Source of the DNA: Lachnospiraceae bacterium
GTDB taxonomy: Bacteria > Bacillota > Clostridia > Lachnospirales > Lachnospiraceae
Assembly (NCBI GenBank): GCA_016281605.1
Contig: JAEEJA010000101.1
Coordinates: 1-63,954 of the forward strand
Length of the DNA stretch: 63,954 bases
Direction of reading: 5' to 3'
Shown: positions 62,212 through 63,954 of the stretch, one piece after another
Position numbering within the stretch: position 1 is the first letter of the stretch
Layout: each line of letters opens with the position of its first letter
Translations under genes and position numbers: made by a program
The notes under the pieces: model-generated
What the model was told of the DNA's origin: nothing
Seen by the model: only the letters and a program-made list of their open reading frames with translations
Database searches by the model: none

Positions 62212-63777
62212 TTGATTTCGGACAAAAAAACCTATATCTGCATTGATTTAAAATCCTTCTATGCAAGCGTTGAAGCAGTTTCCCGTCACCTCGATCCACT
62301 TAAAACCCATTTGGTGGTTGCTGATAAAACAAGAACAACAAAAACCATATGTCTGGCAGTTTCTCCATCACTAAAGGAGCTTGGTATATCGGGGCGAGCC
62401 CGACTCTTTGAAGTAGTTGAACGTGTAAAGGATGTAAATAGAGAACGTATGCGCACCGGAATCTCTAAAGGTGACACCTTCTCCGGTACTTCTTGCGATA
62501 CCGAAGAGCTCTCCTCCGACCCTTCCCTTGAACTATCCTATATAGTTGCTCCGCCTCGAATGAAGCTTTATGAAGAAGTAAGCACTAAAATTTTTTCAAT
62601 ATATATGAGATTTATATCTCCGGAGGATATACATGTTTATTCCATAGATGAATGTTTTATGGATGTGACACCTTACCTTTCAACCTATGAAATCACTCCA
62701 CATAAGCTTGCTATGAAGATGATTCGGTGTGTACTTGAAGAAACCGGAATAACCGCAACAGCCGGGATTGGATCCAATATGTACCTTGCAAAAATTGCCA
62801 TGGATATAGTTGCTAAGCACGCACCGGCCGATGAACAGGGTGTAAGAATCGCAGAGCTTAACGAAAAAACTTACAGAGAGCTTCTCTGGTGTCACACGCC
62901 TATAACTGACTTTTGGCGAGTGGGTTCCGGAATCGCAAAGAGATTATCGACATTAAATTGCTTTACCATGGGAGATGTGGCCAGACTTTCATTAAAAGAT
63001 GAGGATAAGCTTTACGATATACTCGGAATCAACGCAGAACTTCTCATAGATCATGCCTGGGGTTATGAACCCACTGTTATTTCAACCATAAAAAGCTACA
63101 AGCCTGCGACCAATTCTCTTTCATCAGGTCAGGTTCTTATGGAACCATACGAAGCTGAAAAAGCAAGAATTATAGTAAGGGAAATGACAGAACTTTTAGT
63201 CCTTGATCTTGTTAAAAAGGGACTTGTGACCAAAAAAATTGAACTCACCATGAATTATGACAGAACAAGTATAGAGTATGAATATAAAGGGAAAAATATC
63301 AGCGAATCAACTTTTTTATATGCCAAAACAAAGAAGCGATACACCGGAAAAGTATCTATGGATTATTATGGAAGACCTGCCCCTTATCATGCGCACTCAA
63401 CCGGTAATGTGGATAGGTGGACATCATCAACCACTCGAATAATGGATGTTATGATGGAACTTTTCGATAAAATTGTAGATACTGACCTCACAGTCAGAAG
63501 AATAAATATTGCTGCTCTTAATCTGATTCCTGAGGATGATATACCTTCAGAGGTCCCATACCAGATGAATCTTTTTACAGACTATGAAGCTATAGAAAAG
63601 CAAAAATTAGCAGATGCTGCTACAGATCAAAAGGAAAAAAACCTGCAAAAAGCCACTTTAAAATTACAGGAAAAATACGGAAAAAACGCTATACTGAAAG
63701 GCACTAATCTTCAGGAGGGCGCTACTACCATCCAGCGAAACAATCAGATTGGAGGCCATAATTCCGGAGAAGTTTAA
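62212..63777 (+). CDS. Y-family DNA polymerase (DinB/UmuC-like)
   Basis: The 521-residue lesion-bypass polymerase has the metal-binding YICIDLKSFYASVEAV and VYSIDECFMDVTPY motifs, the TATAGIGSNMYLAKIAMDIVAKH fingers/palm segment, and a C-terminal QMNLF clamp-binding motif. It bypasses DNA damage with reduced fidelity. I place the start at the TTG at 62212, with GGAGG seven bases upstream; an upstream TTG at 62146 also has a weak site and would add 22 residues. It lies 82 bases after the YitT gene. The C-terminal tail past the clamp motif is Lys/Glu-rich and long. Confidence 0.9.
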   Translation: MISDKKTYICIDLKSFYASVEAVSRHLDPLKTHLVVADKTRTTKTICLAVSPSLKELGISGRARLFEVVERVKDVNRERMRTGISKGDTFSGTSCDTEELSSDPSLELSYIVAPPRMKLYEEVSTKIFSIYMRFISPEDIHVYSIDECFMDVTPYLSTYEITPHKLAMKMIRCVLEETGITATAGIGSNMYLAKIAMDIVAKHAPADEQGVRIAELNEKTYRELLWCHTPITDFWRVGSGIAKRLSTLNCFTMGDVARLSLKDEDKLYDILGINAELLIDHAWGYEPTVISTIKSYKPATNSLSSGQVLMEPYEAEKARIIVREMTELLVLDLVKKGLVTKKIELTMNYDRTSIEYEYKGKNISESTFLYAKTKKRYTGKVSMDYYGRPAPYHAHSTGNVDRWTSSTTRIMDVMMELFDKIVDTDLTVRRINIAALNLIPEDDIPSEVPYQMNLFTDYEAIEKQKLADAATDQKEKNLQKATLKLQEKYGKNAILKGTNLQEGATTIQRNNQIGGHNSGEV

Positions 63778-63782
63778 CTCAG

Positions 63783-63830
63783 TCGGAGAAATCCCCCACC
63801 TCTAAGCGTAGCATAGGTGAGACTGTCCGA
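63783..63830. repeat. Branched hairpin after the Y-family polymerase
   Basis: Outer arms TCGGA/TCCGA (63783-63787 and 63826-63830) enclose CACCT...AGGTG (63797-63801 and 63815-63819). The sequence is reminiscent of transposon-end or terminator hairpins, but no transposase is seen in the window. Confidence 0.4.
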
Positions 63831-63861
63831 AAACTAAACTAATTTAAAACAAAAAAGGGTA

Positions 63862-63889
63862 AAAATATTTATCAAAAGATAAATATTTT
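63862..63889. repeat. 12-bp perfect AT-rich palindrome
   Basis: AAAATATTTATC and GATAAATATTTT with an AAAA loop lie near the window end, followed by ACAT-AAAAA-ATGT and a TTGACA-like box at 63906-63911. It could be an operator or terminator for a gene beyond the window; the -10 spacing of the box is poor. Confidence 0.5.
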
Positions 63890-63954
63890 ACATAAAAAAT
63901 GTAGCTTGACAACTGAATAAAGTGTATAAAATCATGGATTAAAAGTAGTAAATG

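Overview
The window comes from a low-GC Gram-positive anaerobe of the Clostridia, most likely the family Lachnospiraceae (a Butyrivibrio/Roseburia-like organism). This rests on the proteins recognised: a FabV-type enoyl reductase in a type II fatty acid operon, HydG and HydF, two indolepyruvate:ferredoxin oxidoreductases, MutS2, CvfB, TsaB/D/E, and AT-rich promoters with strong GGAGG ribosome-binding sites. It is chromosomal. No rRNA, tRNA, CRISPR array or intact prophage was seen.

Layout. 1-2.9 kb is an accessory patch at the 3' end of guaA: a partial hypothetical gene, an 11-bp tandem array, a truncated hsdS, rhuM, a scrap that looks like the hsdM tail and a serine recombinase, i.e. a decayed type I restriction locus. 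2.9-8.7 kb holds guaA, AIM24, RDD, sppA and ridA (minus) and cvfB (plus). 8.8-16.8 kb is the fatty acid operon fabV-fabH-acpP-fabD-fabG-fabF-fabZ-accD-accA. 16.9-28.6 kb holds a sugar transporter, an exonuclease, the tsaE-tsaB-rimI-rnz-tsaD block, an HtrA-like protein that has lost its catalytic residues, a two-component system and mutS2. 28.7-34.9 kb holds a GH31 glycosidase, fur, yihY, a fused remnant of a Wadjet (JetABCD) defence locus and gdhA. 35-37.5 kb is rpmG-secE-nusG-rplK-rplA. 37.7-44 kb holds cysE, a 1381-residue surface protein with a duplicated Cys/His domain, a phosphodiesterase and rdgB.

44-58.5 kb is a metabolic block. One operon encodes an IorA-IorB fusion followed by a PaaK-type ligase. 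A second encodes an aminotransferase, an AMP-forming acyl-CoA ligase, IorA and IorB. Between them, on the opposite strand, lie a clostripain-like lipoprotein, hydG and hydF. The simplest reading is aromatic amino acid fermentation: transamination, ferredoxin-dependent decarboxylation to an aryl-acetyl-CoA, ATP recovery by a ligase running backwards, and hydrogen as the electron outlet. 58.7-63.8 kb holds metY, a ROK glucokinase, a YitT membrane protein and a Y-family DNA polymerase, followed by AT-rich hairpins.

The features most worth follow-up are the JetA'-'JetD fusion, the pseudo-HtrA beside a two-component system, the paired aryl-acid modules, the duplicated Cys/His surface protein, and the palindromic, possibly recombined 3' flank of guaA. 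Start codons were moved wherever a Shine-Dalgarno site or a promoter favoured an internal start. Family assignments come from motif recognition by eye, not database searches.
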